A stretch of DNA of 64,000 bases from Brevundimonas sp. SORGH_AS_0993 (GTDB lineage: Bacteria; Pseudomonadota; Alphaproteobacteria; Caulobacterales; Caulobacteraceae): NCBI RefSeq assembly GCF_030818545.1, contig NZ_JAUTAH010000001.1, forward strand, positions 1,431,001 to 1,495,000. Reading direction: 5' to 3'. Below are positions 37,501 through 47,157 of the stretch, piece after piece. Below the pieces are notes generated by a model, which was given only the letters and a program-made list of their open reading frames with translations, was not told the origin of the DNA and ran no database searches. How positions within the stretch are numbered: position 1 is the stretch's first letter; every line of letters begins with the position of its first letter. A program made the position numbers and the translations under genes.

Positions 37501-38697
37501 ATGAAACTCGGCACCCCGCTTTCCGACACCGCCGTCCGCGTCATGCTTCTGGGCTCGGGCGAACTGGGCAAGGAGGTCGCGATCGAGCTTCAGCGGCTGG
37601 GCTGCGAGGTGATCGCCGTGGACCGCTATCCGAACGCCCCGGCCATGCAGGTCGCGCACCGCAGCCACGTCATCCCCATGACCGACGCCCAGGTGCTGAA
37701 CGGCGTCATCCTGGCCGAGGCGCCGCACATCGTCGTGCCCGAGATCGAGGCCATCGCCACCGAGGTTCTGGCCGACATCGAGGCGGCGGCGCTGGCGCGC
37801 GTGGTCCCCACCGCCCGCGCCGTGCAACTGACCATGAACCGCGAGGGCATCCGCAAACTGGCGGCCGAGGACCTGGGCCTGCCCACCAGTCCCTACGCCT
37901 TCGCCGGATCGGCCGAGGAACTGGCGGCGGGGGCCGAGGCCGTCGGCTATCCCTGTTTCGTCAAGCCGGTCATGTCCTCGTCCGGCAAGGGGCAATCCTT
38001 CGTCGAAAGCGCCGATCAGATCGCCGACGCCTGGACCTATGCCCAGGACAGCGGCCGGGTCGCGGGCGCCCGCGTCATCGTCGAGGGCCGGATCGACTTC
38101 GACTACGAGATCACGCTTCTGACCGTCCGCTCGCGCGGCGCCGACGGCGAGACCCGCACGGATTTCTGCGCCCCCATCGGCCACCGTCAGGTCAAGGGCG
38201 ACTATGTCGAGAGCTGGCAGCCCCAGACCATGAGCCCCGCCGCCCTGGCCGCCGCGCAGGACATCGCCGGCAAGGTCACGGCGGCCCTGGGCGGTTACGG
38301 GGTGTTCGGCGTCGAACTGTTCGTCAAGGGCGACCAGGTCTGGTTCTCCGAGGTCTCGCCCCGCCCGCACGACACCGGCCTTGTCACCCTGGCCAGCCAG
38401 ATCCTGAGCGAATTCGCCCTGCACGCCCGCGCCATCCTGGGCCTGCCGGTCGACGTGACCCAGCGCGAACCGGCCGCCAGCGCCGTCATCTACGGCGGCA
38501 TGGAGGCGCAGGGCGTGGCCTTCGACGGCGTCGCGGAGGCCCTGTCGGTCCCCACCGCCGACCTGCGCCTGTTCGGCAAGCCCGAAGCCTTCGAGCGCCG
38601 CCGCATGGGCGTGGCGACCGCGCGCGGCGCCGATGTCGAGGAAGCCCGCGAACGGGCGCGAGAGGCGGCCGGGCGGGTGAAGGTGGTTCGGGGCTGA
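37501..38697 (+). CDS. purT: Formate-dependent GAR transformylase
   Basis: A 398-residue ATP-grasp enzyme that makes formyl-GAR from GAR, formate and ATP. The N-terminal [21 protein letters not shown] motif, the [18 protein letters not shown]-grasp loop, and [18 protein letters not shown] near the C-terminus are diagnostic. It uses free formate instead of formyl-THF, so it links to PurU in this window. A long inverted repeat follows it. Confidence 0.96.
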   Translation: MKLGTPLSDTAVRVMLLGSGELGKEVAIELQRLGCEVIAVDRYPNAPAMQVAHRSHVIPMTDAQVLNGVILAEAPHIVVPEIEAIATEVLADIEAAALARVVPTARAVQLTMNREGIRKLAAEDLGLPTSPYAFAGSAEELAAGAEAVGYPCFVKPVMSSSGKGQSFVESADQIADAWTYAQDSGRVAGARVIVEGRIDFDYEITLLTVRSRGADGETRTDFCAPIGHRQVKGDYVESWQPQTMSPAALAAAQDIAGKVTAALGGYGVFGVELFVKGDQVWFSEVSPRPHDTGLVTLASQILSEFALHARAILGLPVDVTQREPAASAVIYGGMEAQGVAFDGVAEALSVPTADLRLFGKPEAFERRRMGVATARGADVEEARERAREAAGRVKVVRG

Positions 38698-38708
38698 AGC
38701 CGCCCTTG

Positions 38709-38797
38709 GTGAATAGTGTTAGTGAGCGAAGGGGTGAGCCGAGGCGGCCCCGCCCATGCGATGCCAGCTCACCTCTTCGCTCACTAACACTACTCAC
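38709..38797. repeat. Long inverted repeat between purT and cstA
   Basis: 31-bp arms 38709-38739 and 38767-38797 pair with two mismatches around a 27-nt GC-rich loop. The core GTTAGTGAGCGAA is typical of dispersed intergenic elements. It begins 12 bases after the purT stop and could end that transcript. Confidence 0.9.
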
Positions 38798-38921
38798 CCA
38801 CGCCGCGCGCCAAACCCGCTCGGTCCGGCGTCTTCTACGACTTTAGCCGCTTGGCCTGGGGCCGCGTTGTGGTGCAAACCAAGGGCGAGGGCCGCAGTCA
38901 GCCGGTCGGGAGGGATTTGTC

Positions 38922-41009
38922 GTGGGCAAACTCAGCACACCCGTAATCTTCGGCGCCATCGCCATCCTGGGGGCCGTTTCTCTGGGCGTCATCGCCCTGC
39001 ATCAGGGCGAGAGCATCAGCGCGGTCTGGATGGTGGTCGCCGCCGTCTGCACCTACGCCATCGCCTATCGGTTCTACGCCCGCTATCTGGCGAACAAGGT
39101 CATGGGGCTGAACCCCGCGCGCCTGACGCCGGCCGTGCGGCGCAACGACGGGCTGGACTATGTGCCCACGCCCCGAAACGTCCTGTTCGGCCACCACTTC
39201 GCCGCCATCGCCGGCGCGGGGCCGCTGGTGGGCCCGGTGCTGGCCGCCCAGATGGGCTATCTGCCCGGCGTGCTGTGGATCCTGGTCGGCGCGGTGCTGG
39301 CGGGTGCGGTTCAGGACATGATGGTCCTGTTCATGTCCACCCGCCGCGACGGCAAGTCGCTGGGCGACATGATCCGCACCGAGATGGGCAACATCCCGGG
39401 CGTCATCGCCCAAATCGGCGTCCTGATGATCATGGTCATCATCCTGGCGGTTCTGGCCCTGGTCGTGGTCAAGGCCCTGGCCGAAAGCCCGTGGGGAACC
39501 TTCACCGTCGCCGCCACCATCCCCATCGCCATCTTCATGGGCCTGTACACCCGCTATCTGCGGCCCGGCCGCGTGGGCGAGGTGTCGGTGATCGGCGTCG
39601 TCCTGTTGATCCTGGCCATCATCGGCGGCGGCCATGTCGCGGCCGATCCCTATTGGGGCCCGGCCTTCACCCTGACCGGCCCGACCCTGGCCATCCTGAT
39701 GATGGTCTATGGCTTCATCGCCTCGGTCATTCCGGTCTGGCTGCTGCTGGCGCCGCGCGACTATCTGTCGACCTTCCTGAAGATCGGCGCCATCGCGGCC
39801 CTGGCCGTCGGCATACTGATCGTGCGGCCGCATCTGCAGATGCCGGCCGTCACTCCCTTCATCGACGGCGCCGGCCCGGTCTTCGCCGGCGCCCTGTTCC
39901 CCTTCCTGTTCATCACCATTGCTTGTGGAGCGGTGTCGGGCTTCCACGCCCTGATCTCGTCGGGCACCACGCCCAAGCTGCTGGAGAACGAGAGCCAGAT
40001 TCCGATGATCGGCTACGGCGCCATGCTGTGCGAAAGCTTCGTCGCCGTCATGGCCCTGATCGCCGCCACGGTGCTGGATCCGGCGGTCTATTTCGCCATG
40101 AACAGCCCGGCCGCCGTCATCGGTCACGACGCCGTCTCGGCCGCCGCCGCCGTGGCCCAGTGGGGCTTCCACATCACGCCGGGAGAGCTGGAGCAGCTGG
40201 CCCGCGACGTCGGCGAACATTCGATCCTGTCGCGCGCGGGCGGCGCGCCGACCCTGGCGGTCGGCATGGCCCACATCCTGTCCAGCGTGATCGGCGGCAA
40301 GGCCATGATGGCCTTCTGGTATCACTTCGCCATCCTGTTCGAGGCCCTGTTCATCCTGACCACGGTGGACGCCGGCACCCGCGTCTGCCGCTTCATGATC
40401 CAGGACCTGCTGGGCGTCGCCGTGCCCAAGATGCGCGAGACCAAGTCCTGGGGCGCCAACGTCGTGGCCACGGCCCTGACGGTCGGGCTGTGGGGCTACT
40501 TCCTCTACACCGGCGTGGTCGATCCGCTGGGCGGCATCAACAGCCTGTGGCCCCTGTTCGGCATCGCCAACCAGATGCTGGCCGCCGTCGCCCTGATCCT
40601 GGGCACGGTCGTCCTGTTCAAGATGAAGCGCGAGACGTTCGCCTGGGTCATGGCGGCGCCGGCGGCCTGGCTGCTGATCTGCACCCTGACGGCCGGCTTC
40701 CAGAAGCTGTTCCACCCCGAGGTCCGCATCGGCTTCCTGGCCCACGCCCGCAAGTACCAGGACGCCCTGGGCGCCGGCGAACTGATCGCCCCGGCCAAGA
40801 CGACGGGCGATATGCACCGCATCATCGTCAACGACTACGTCAACTCGGCGCTGACGGCGGGCTTCCTGTTCGTGGTCGTCACCATGGTCGTCTATGGCGT
40901 CCTGGCGTGCCGCAAGGCCCATCTGAACAACCGTCCGACCGTGCGCGAATATCCCGAGAGCCACGACCTGACCGCCGCCGACGAAGCGGCGGACGCGGCC
41001 CGTGCCTGA
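38922..41009 (+). CDS. cstA: Carbon starvation protein CstA, GTG start
   Basis: A 695-residue membrane transporter of the CstA family with many hydrophobic helices. Family motifs include FGHHFAAIAGAGPLVGPVLAA, the VSGFHALISSGTTPKLLE stretch, and LFEALFILTTVDAGTRVCRF. Escherichia coli relatives transport pyruvate and peptides. GTG 38922 is preceded by GGGAGG. It overlaps ybdD by eight bases, the standard partner order. Confidence 0.95.
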   Translation: MGKLSTPVIFGAIAILGAVSLGVIALHQGESISAVWMVVAAVCTYAIAYRFYARYLANKVMGLNPARLTPAVRRNDGLDYVPTPRNVLFGHHFAAIAGAGPLVGPVLAAQMGYLPGVLWILVGAVLAGAVQDMMVLFMSTRRDGKSLGDMIRTEMGNIPGVIAQIGVLMIMVIILAVLALVVVKALAESPWGTFTVAATIPIAIFMGLYTRYLRPGRVGEVSVIGVVLLILAIIGGGHVAADPYWGPAFTLTGPTLAILMMVYGFIASVIPVWLLLAPRDYLSTFLKIGAIAALAVGILIVRPHLQMPAVTPFIDGAGPVFAGALFPFLFITIACGAVSGFHALISSGTTPKLLENESQIPMIGYGAMLCESFVAVMALIAATVLDPAVYFAMNSPAAVIGHDAVSAAAAVAQWGFHITPGELEQLARDVGEHSILSRAGGAPTLAVGMAHILSSVIGGKAMMAFWYHFAILFEALFILTTVDAGTRVCRFMIQDLLGVAVPKMRETKSWGANVVATALTVGLWGYFLYTGVVDPLGGINSLWPLFGIANQMLAAVALILGTVVLFKMKRETFAWVMAAPAAWLLICTLTAGFQKLFHPEVRIGFLAHARKYQDALGAGELIAPAKTTGDMHRIIVNDYVNSALTAGFLFVVVTMVVYGVLACRKAHLNNRPTVREYPESHDLTAADEAADAARA

Positions 41010-41232
41010 GGGCGGCGACGCTCTGATCTGCCGCTGCCGCGACACGGCCTTGCGCTGGGGTCGCGGCGTCCGGCGCACGGCCGGCGCCATGATCGGCCAG
41101 CCGGACTACGACGCCTATGTCGCCCACGCCCAGACGACCCACCCGGACCAGCCGCCGCTGGACAAGGTCGCCTTCTTCCGCCTGCACGAACAGCGCCGGT
41201 TCGGCGGGGCTGGCGGGTTCAAATGCTGCTAG
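41002..41232 (+). CDS. YbdD/YjiX family small protein, GTG start
   Basis: A 76-residue DUF466 protein that nearly always follows cstA-type genes and may support the transporter. Motifs are the AGAMIGQPDYDAYVAHAQTTHP stretch and the C-terminal FFRLHEQRRFGGAGG. The GTG at 41002 lies inside the end of cstA. The stop codon TAG is formed by the left end of the repeat described next. Confidence 0.9.
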   Translation: MPEGGDALICRCRDTALRWGRGVRRTAGAMIGQPDYDAYVAHAQTTHPDQPPLDKVAFFRLHEQRRFGGAGGFKCC

Positions 41233-41249
41233 AGCCTGAATCAGGCCCT
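41230..41249. repeat. Convergent-gene inverted repeat (copy 3, short form)
   Basis: TAGAGCCTGA followed by the near-complement TCAGGCCCTA forms a palindrome. Both ends supply TAG stops: for ybdD on the plus strand and for the S41 peptidase on the minus strand. It looks like the two ends of the longer copies joined together. Confidence 0.7.
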
Positions 41250-42534
41250 AAAGCCCGCTGGGCCGGTTCGCGCTCCCGGCCCGATCCTGGCCCCTCAGGG
41301 CCGCGATCGCCGCTTCCAGCGCCGGATCTTCGCCGGCGCGCCTCTGGGTCAGGGTGCGCGGGGCGGCGATGTCGGGCGTGACGCCCCGCTTTTCCAGACG
41401 CACCCCGCGCGCGGTGACGAAATCGGCCCGACTCAGCGTCAGCCGACCGCCGTCGGGCAGGTCCGTCTCCTGCGCGATCAGCACGGACCCGGGCGTCTTT
41501 TCGCCGATCACCAGGCCGCGCCCCGCCTCCTGCAGGGCCGCCGGCGTCAGCTCGGCCGCAGACCGGCTGGCCCCGTCCACCAGGACCGCGACGGGATTGG
41601 GCACGGGATCGCGCCGATCGCCGCAGTCGCCTGACGCCCTCAGCACCACCGCCCGCCCGGTCCGGCCGGTGCGCGTGGCCCAGGGCTGGTCGCGCGGCAG
41701 GAAACAGGTCAGCACGGACTCGGCCTCCCACAGCCGTCCGCCCGGATTGGCGCGCAGATCCAGGATCACCCCGACGTCGGGCGGCAGACCGTCCAATTCC
41801 TGGCCCAGCCAGCGCCCCAGCCCCTGGTCGAACTGCTCGACCGTCAGGACCAGAACGCCGGCATGGGAATCGTCGGCGGTGAAGGGCTCGATCCCGTCCA
41901 TCAGTTGCGGAACCAGGGTCGTCTCGCGCCGCGTCCCCGTCTCGTCGGTCAGGACCAGATGCACAGGTCGTCCCTCATGCGTCTCCACGTCCGGCGACCA
42001 CGGCTGTCCGTCCAGGCTGGTCAGGGTCCAGCCCAGTTGCACCCCGGCCGCCTCGGCCGGAGAGCCGTGCCGCACCCGCTCCACCGTCCAGACATCGGGC
42101 GCATCGCCCCGCATCAGGGTCATGCCCATGACGGCGCGCCGGGCGTAGCGGGCGTCCTGGCGGCGGACGGCGGCGGGCGGGCTGGCGGCGGCGTGACCGT
42201 CATCCAGCAGGTCCAGCATGGCGTTGATGGTCCGATACAGGCCGTGTTCGTCCGTGGCCGCCAGGGCCTGGGGCCGGAACCGCGCCCGCGCCGCGTCCCA
42301 ATCCACGCCGTGCAGGTGCGGGTCGTAATAGCCGCGCCGCACCTCGTTCCAGACCCGGTCGAACACCCGCGCGTTCAGCCGCGCCCGCTGGGCCGAGGGC
42401 GGCGTCCGCATGATGTCCGAGAACCGCGCCCCTGTCTCCACAGGCGCCTGGGACGACGCCGCGACCGATCCGGCCGCCAACGCCAGGCTCAGCGCCAGGA
42501 CGCCCGACAGTGATGAAAAACGACGACCGCTCAT
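41248..42534 (-). CDS. Secreted S41 family peptidase with PDZ domain
   Basis: A 428-residue protein with a signal peptide (LSGVLALSLALAAGSVAASS), a helical N-terminal part, a PDZ-like region (VERVRHGSPAEAAGVQLGWTL) and the S41 core. The catalytic Ser is in VDGASRSAAELTPAALQ and the Lys in VIGEKTPGS, the tail-specific protease arrangement; VILDLRANPGG is also typical. I start at ATG 42534; the longer frame is not conserved. It is divergent from the HAD hydrolase and converges on ybdD. Confidence 0.9.
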   Translation of the reverse strand: MSGRRFSSLSGVLALSLALAAGSVAASSQAPVETGARFSDIMRTPPSAQRARLNARVFDRVWNEVRRGYYDPHLHGVDWDAARARFRPQALAATDEHGLYRTINAMLDLLDDGHAAASPPAAVRRQDARYARRAVMGMTLMRGDAPDVWTVERVRHGSPAEAAGVQLGWTLTSLDGQPWSPDVETHEGRPVHLVLTDETGTRRETTLVPQLMDGIEPFTADDSHAGVLVLTVEQFDQGLGRWLGQELDGLPPDVGVILDLRANPGGRLWEAESVLTCFLPRDQPWATRTGRTGRAVVLRASGDCGDRRDPVPNPVAVLVDGASRSAAELTPAALQEAGRGLVIGEKTPGSVLIAQETDLPDGGRLTLSRADFVTARGVRLEKRGVTPDIAAPRTLTQRRAGEDPALEAAIAALRGQDRAGSANRPSGL

Positions 42535-42645
42535 GACCTCAGCCTTGTCCGAACCCGGCCGCGCCTGCAAGTCACGAAGGCGGGCGCGCGCCTTGCCTTC
42601 GCTCCGGACACGGGCCAAGAGCGCCCCAGACCACGGACCCCGCCC

Positions 42646-43350
42646 ATGCCCACGCTCATCACCACGGTCGGCCTCGACGCCGACGACACCCTTTGGCACA
42701 ATGAGACGATCTTCCGCCTGACCCACGCGCGGTTCGTCGATCTGCTGGCCGAACACGGCGACGAACCGACCATCGAGGCGCGTTTAGCCGAGACCGAACA
42801 ACGCAACCTGCGTCTCTATGGTTACGGCGTGAAGGGGTTCACCCTGTCGATGATCGAGACGGCGATGGAGCTGACGGGCGGCGAGGCCCCGCCCCATGTC
42901 GTGCGCGAAATCCTGGCCGCCGGCCGCGAGATGCTGGCCCACCCGGTCGAGACCCTGCCCGGCGTGGACGAGGTGGTCGCCGAACTATCCGAGACCTATC
43001 GCCTGGTCCTGATCACCAAGGGCGACCTGCTGGACCAGGAGCGCAAACTGGCCGCCTCGGGCCTGGGCGAACGGTTCAGCGCGGTCGAGATCGTCTCCGA
43101 AAAGGATCGCGCCACCTATGCGCGGGTCTTCGCCCGCCACGGCACGGGCGCGCCCGAGGCCGTCATGGCCGGCAACTCCATGAAGTCCGACGTCCTGCCC
43201 GCCATCGCCGCCGGCGCCTTCGGCGTCCACATCCCCTACGCCGTCACCTGGGCCCATGAACTGGCCGACGCCCCCGTCGACGAACCCCGCTACGTCTCCC
43301 TGTCCCGCATCGCCGAACTGCCCGACTGGATCGCGGCGATCACAGGCTGA
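42646..43350 (+). CDS. HAD family hydrolase
   Basis: A 234-residue haloacid dehalogenase superfamily member. Motif I is VGLDADDTLWHN (DxDxT), motif II is in LVLITKGD, and motif IV lies in AVMAGNSMKSDVLPAIAAG. The cap is helical (C1 type). A phosphatase of this kind acts on a small phosphorylated metabolite, not identifiable here. Divergent from the S41 peptidase gene. Confidence 0.88.
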   Translation: MPTLITTVGLDADDTLWHNETIFRLTHARFVDLLAEHGDEPTIEARLAETEQRNLRLYGYGVKGFTLSMIETAMELTGGEAPPHVVREILAAGREMLAHPVETLPGVDEVVAELSETYRLVLITKGDLLDQERKLAASGLGERFSAVEIVSEKDRATYARVFARHGTGAPEAVMAGNSMKSDVLPAIAAGAFGVHIPYAVTWAHELADAPVDEPRYVSLSRIAELPDWIAAITG

Positions 43351-43494
43351 GGGCGCGTGTTCGCTGCGACATATCGACGCCGCTCGGAACCATTTACAGC
43401 AACGCTTCAATAAGCTTTGACAGTGGCAGAGCATGTTGGAAGATAAATTCCCGGAAGCCAGCGACAGGTGTGGCTATTGCAAAACACCTTTTAT

Positions 43495-43511
43495 GTATAA
43501 CAACGTTATAC
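43495..43511. promoter_or_regulatory. Palindromic operator-like site upstream of the TonB receptor
   Basis: GTATAAC, three bases, GTTATAC: a perfect 7-bp inverted repeat 120 bases before the receptor ATG, in an AT-rich stretch that is unusual for this sequence. It looks like the binding site of a dimeric regulator. The 281-base gap holds no convincing gene. Confidence 0.5.
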
Positions 43512-43631
43512 TTAGAATAATCATCGCTCTTCTTGACGCGACCTTCTGTGTCAGGTTTGTGACCCGCAAGCGGCAGATCAACGGCGTCCTTTGGCGTCTT
43601 TCCCCCATCGGCCGCGCTGTACGGAGTTCAT

Positions 43632-46600
43632 ATGCGAAATATTCTATTGTCATCGACGGTGCTGGCGGGCGCCTTGATCGCCACCACCGCCTTCGCACAA
43701 GACCTGCCGGCCGTGTCTCCCTCGGACACCTCGGCCACGCAGCTTGATGAAATCGTCGTCACCGGCTCGCGCATTCGCCGCAGCGCCGCCAATGCGCCCA
43801 CGCCTCTGATTCAGATTTCGCAGGACGAAATCCTGTCGACCGGCCAGACCAGCGTCATCGACTATCTGGCCACGATTCCGGCGCTTCAGAACTCCACCGT
43901 GCCCTCCGACACCACGGGATCCAGCTTGAACACGGGCGGCCTCTCCCTGCCGAACCTTCGTTCGTTGGGCGCGGGTCGCACCCTGACGCTGGTGGATGGT
44001 CGCCGGCATGTCGGATCGTCAGGCGGCGAATTGTCGGTCGATGTGGACACCATTCCGCGCCTGCTGATCCAGAACGTCGAGATCATCACGGGCGGCGCCT
44101 CTTCGGTCTATGGCGCCGACGCGGTGTCCGGCGTGGTCAACTTCATCCTGAGGAAGGACTTCGAGGGCCTGGAGATCGACGCCAACTATGGCCAGATCAA
44201 CGACAACGGCGAAGCCAGCCGCCGCATTTCCGGCCTGATCGGAAAGAACTTTCTCGATGGCCGCCTGAACGTTTACGCCCACGCCGAATACGAGAAGATC
44301 GACAACGTCGACTCGATGGACATCGACTGGATTCGTCGCGCGCCCATCCGCCTGTCGATCGACGCCGATCCGACGACCGCCCCTTATGACGGCCAACTCG
44401 ACGCGGCGGTCTTCTACGGCGTCAACCGCCTGGACATCCTGCCCTGGGGCCAGACCACGCTGGCCAATCTCCAGCAGCCCAGCGACCTGACCAACCCCAA
44501 CATCCCCTATCAGAACTGCTTCAGCGGCGGTGGTTTCACCTACGCCGCCAACTGCTACGGCATCACGCCTGGCAAGACCTATGTGTACGACGGCGCCAAC
44601 GGCCGCCTGGCGAACTTCGGCCAGCGCGTCGGCAATGTCGGCATCAATCGCCCCTACAACATCGGCGGCGACGGGATGCCGTTGGGCGAAGTGGCGGGAT
44701 ACAGCCGCGTCCCGGCCTCCGAGTCGCAGCGTTATCAGGTCGGCGTCAACTTCAAGATCACGGATTCCGTCAGCTTCTACTCGGAAGCGAAATACGTCAC
44801 CGAAGACACCTTCATGCGGGGTCAGCGCACGTTCTTCGACGTCGATCTGGACAACAGCTCGTACGCTGCGGACGACACGAACTCCATCTGGGGCACCTCG
44901 GCCTTCGACCTGCGCTGGGACGACAACGCCTTCCTGCCGCAGAACCTGAAAACCGCGATCGCGGCGAACCGGATCGACATCTACGCTCCGCCGACCGCGG
45001 CCAACGCCGGCCAGTTGATCGGCAGCCAAGCCCTGCCGATCGCGCGCCACAGCTTCTTCGGCCCCGATCGGACGCAGTCGAACACGCGCGACATTCAGCG
45101 CTATGTCGCCGGCTTCCGGGGCGACCACGGCCCGATGGGCTTCGCCAAGTCCCTGTCCTGGGACATCGGCTACACCTACGGCAAGGCCGAGATCGAGAAC
45201 ATCGAACGCGCGGTCGATACGCAACGCATGGCCCTGGCCGCCGATTCCGTCATCGACACCCTGGGCGCCGCTGGCCCCGCCGGTTCGATCGTCTGTCGTT
45301 CCAGACTGCTTCAGGCCCAGGGCGCGACCTTCATCGCCGACAAGCATCGCCTGGACGCCAACGGCGATCCGACCAATCTGCTGGACACGGAATACGGTCG
45401 CAACTCGATCGCCCAGTGCGCCCCGCTGAACATCTTCGGCGCGGGCAATCAGTCGGCCGAAGCGCTTCAGTATGTGGACGCCGCCGTCACCGTTAAGGAA
45501 ATGAACGAGCAGCAGCAGGCTGTCGGCTCCTTCTCCACCGAGCTGTGGGATTTCTGGGGCGCGGGCAACCTGGGCTTTGCGTTCGGCGGCGAATGGCGCA
45601 AGGAAACGACGTCGGCCATCGGCCGTAGCGCGACCGCTGGCGACCGGCTGCTGTTCCTGAACACCGGCGACGACTTCCCTGAAGTCAGCTACGAATCCAA
45701 GGAAGTGTTCACGGAACTGTCCGTGCCGCTGTTCCGCGACTCGCGGCTGGGCGAATATGCTGAACTCAGCGGCTCCTATCGCTGGGCGGACTATTCGACC
45801 GTCGGCAATGTCGACGTCTATGGCGTGAACCTGGTTTACCGCCCGATCCGCGACATCACCTTCAAGACCAGCTTCAACACCTCGGTCCGCGTGCCGAACC
45901 TGGGCGAGAACTATTCGCCCTATGGCCAGACGTTCGCAAACAACTTCTCCGACCCCTGTGCGACCGCCAACATCGCCGCGGTCAACGACCAGGAAACCCG
46001 CGCGAACCGCATCAAGAACTGCACGGCCTTGGCCGCTCAGCAGGGCCTGACGTTCGACTTCGCCGGCGCCACCGCCACCAACACCGACGACTTCCGCCCC
46101 AACTACACCTCGGGCATCGCGGGCGTCTCGGGCGGCAATCCGAACCTGGAGCCGGAAGAATCCGAATCGTTCACCTTCTCGACGGTTCTGCAGCCGCGCT
46201 TCGCCCCCGGCTTGACCCTGACGCTGGATTACTACGAAATCCGCATCGACAAGGTCATCGCCTCGGTTTCGGCCGAAGGCATCGCCAACAACTGCGTCAA
46301 TGGCGCGGAGTTGAACGTGGATGCCTGCAACTCGATCTTCCGCAACGCGCCGAACATTCCCTTCGGCGTCGGCGCGCCCTCCGGCGACCCGATCGGGGGC
46401 TTCATCGAGCGGTCCTTCAACTACGCCGCCCTTGAAACCCGCGGCCTCGATTTCGGCGCCAACTACACCTTGGACACGGCCGACTTCGGCAGGAACTGGG
46501 GTGCGTTCGACTGGCGCCTGAACGGTTCGTGGCTGATCGAGCAGAAGCAGTTTCTGAACGAGTCGGACCCCGGCGACTATGACGAACTGGCCGGAAGCAT

Positions 46601-46961
46601 CGGTCTCAGCGGCACCAACGTCTATCCGCGCGTCCGGCTCAGCTCCACGCTGGCCTGGCGTCCCAACGACACCTGGAACGTCAACTGGACGGCCGACTGG
46701 CAGTCGAGCGCCAACATCATTCGGGCGCGCGACTTCATCAACAACGCCGACGCGCGACTGGCCGATCAGATGGAGACCGGACCGTTCGTTCGTCACGATC
46801 TGACCGTTCGCTACAATGTGCGCGATGATCTGACGCTGCGGGCCGGGGTGGTGAACCTGTTTGACGCGGAGCAACGCGACATTCTGGGAACCACCATCTA
46901 TTCCAACTACGACCCCTATGGTCGTCGCTTCTTCGTCGGACTGAACTACCGTCCCTGGTAA
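43632..46961 (+). CDS. TonB-dependent outer-membrane receptor
   Basis: A 1109-residue receptor with a signal peptide (ILLSSTVLAGALIATTAFAQ), a TonB-box-like DEIVVTGSRIRR, a plug domain (IDYLATIPALQN, TLVDGRRHV, VEIITGGASSVYGADAVSGVVNF) and a long beta-barrel that ends RRFFVGLNYRPW. There is no N-terminal STN signalling domain. It imports an unknown substrate across the outer membrane using TonB energy. The neighbours give no clue to substrate. A terminator follows directly. Confidence 0.95.
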   Translation: MRNILLSSTVLAGALIATTAFAQDLPAVSPSDTSATQLDEIVVTGSRIRRSAANAPTPLIQISQDEILSTGQTSVIDYLATIPALQNSTVPSDTTGSSLNTGGLSLPNLRSLGAGRTLTLVDGRRHVGSSGGELSVDVDTIPRLLIQNVEIITGGASSVYGADAVSGVVNFILRKDFEGLEIDANYGQINDNGEASRRISGLIGKNFLDGRLNVYAHAEYEKIDNVDSMDIDWIRRAPIRLSIDADPTTAPYDGQLDAAVFYGVNRLDILPWGQTTLANLQQPSDLTNPNIPYQNCFSGGGFTYAANCYGITPGKTYVYDGANGRLANFGQRVGNVGINRPYNIGGDGMPLGEVAGYSRVPASESQRYQVGVNFKITDSVSFYSEAKYVTEDTFMRGQRTFFDVDLDNSSYAADDTNSIWGTSAFDLRWDDNAFLPQNLKTAIAANRIDIYAPPTAANAGQLIGSQALPIARHSFFGPDRTQSNTRDIQRYVAGFRGDHGPMGFAKSLSWDIGYTYGKAEIENIERAVDTQRMALAADSVIDTLGAAGPAGSIVCRSRLLQAQGATFIADKHRLDANGDPTNLLDTEYGRNSIAQCAPLNIFGAGNQSAEALQYVDAAVTVKEMNEQQQAVGSFSTELWDFWGAGNLGFAFGGEWRKETTSAIGRSATAGDRLLFLNTGDDFPEVSYESKEVFTELSVPLFRDSRLGEYAELSGSYRWADYSTVGNVDVYGVNLVYRPIRDITFKTSFNTSVRVPNLGENYSPYGQTFANNFSDPCATANIAAVNDQETRANRIKNCTALAAQQGLTFDFAGATATNTDDFRPNYTSGIAGVSGGNPNLEPEESESFTFSTVLQPRFAPGLTLTLDYYEIRIDKVIASVSAEGIANNCVNGAELNVDACNSIFRNAPNIPFGVGAPSGDPIGGFIERSFNYAALETRGLDFGANYTLDTADFGRNWGAFDWRLNGSWLIEQKQFLNESDPGDYDELAGSIGLSGTNVYPRVRLSSTLAWRPNDTWNVNWTADWQSSANIIRARDFINNADARLADQMETGPFVRHDLTVRYNVRDDLTLRAGVVNLFDAEQRDILGTTIYSNYDPYGRRFFVGLNYRPW

Positions 46962-46987
46962 GAGGCGAAGGAATCTGGACGGGAGAA

Positions 46988-47013
46988 GGGGCGGCCTCGG
47001 CCGCCCCCTTTTT
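46988..47013 (+). terminator. Intrinsic terminator of the TonB receptor gene
   Basis: A 9-bp perfect stem (46988-46996 with 46999-47007) is followed by C and five T residues. Confidence 0.9.
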
Positions 47014-47157
47014 CATGGCTGCTTTGTCATCTGTCTTGCCAGTCGGACCCTCCCTCTCTAAACGGGCCGCTTAACCGACAACACGGCGCAGGTGTCGCAG
47101 GGCCATGCCCTGCGGCGGCTTCTTGCGCGCGCAGGGAATGAAGGACGGCGCAGTCTC

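Noticed and set aside
42535..42756. N-terminal extension of the S41 peptidase
   Set aside because: It overlaps the divergent HAD gene and lies upstream of a clear signal peptide start at 42534.
43433..43747. Plus-strand open frame overlapping the TonB receptor start
   Set aside because: It overlaps the receptor signal peptide, covers the palindromic regulatory site and has no family match.
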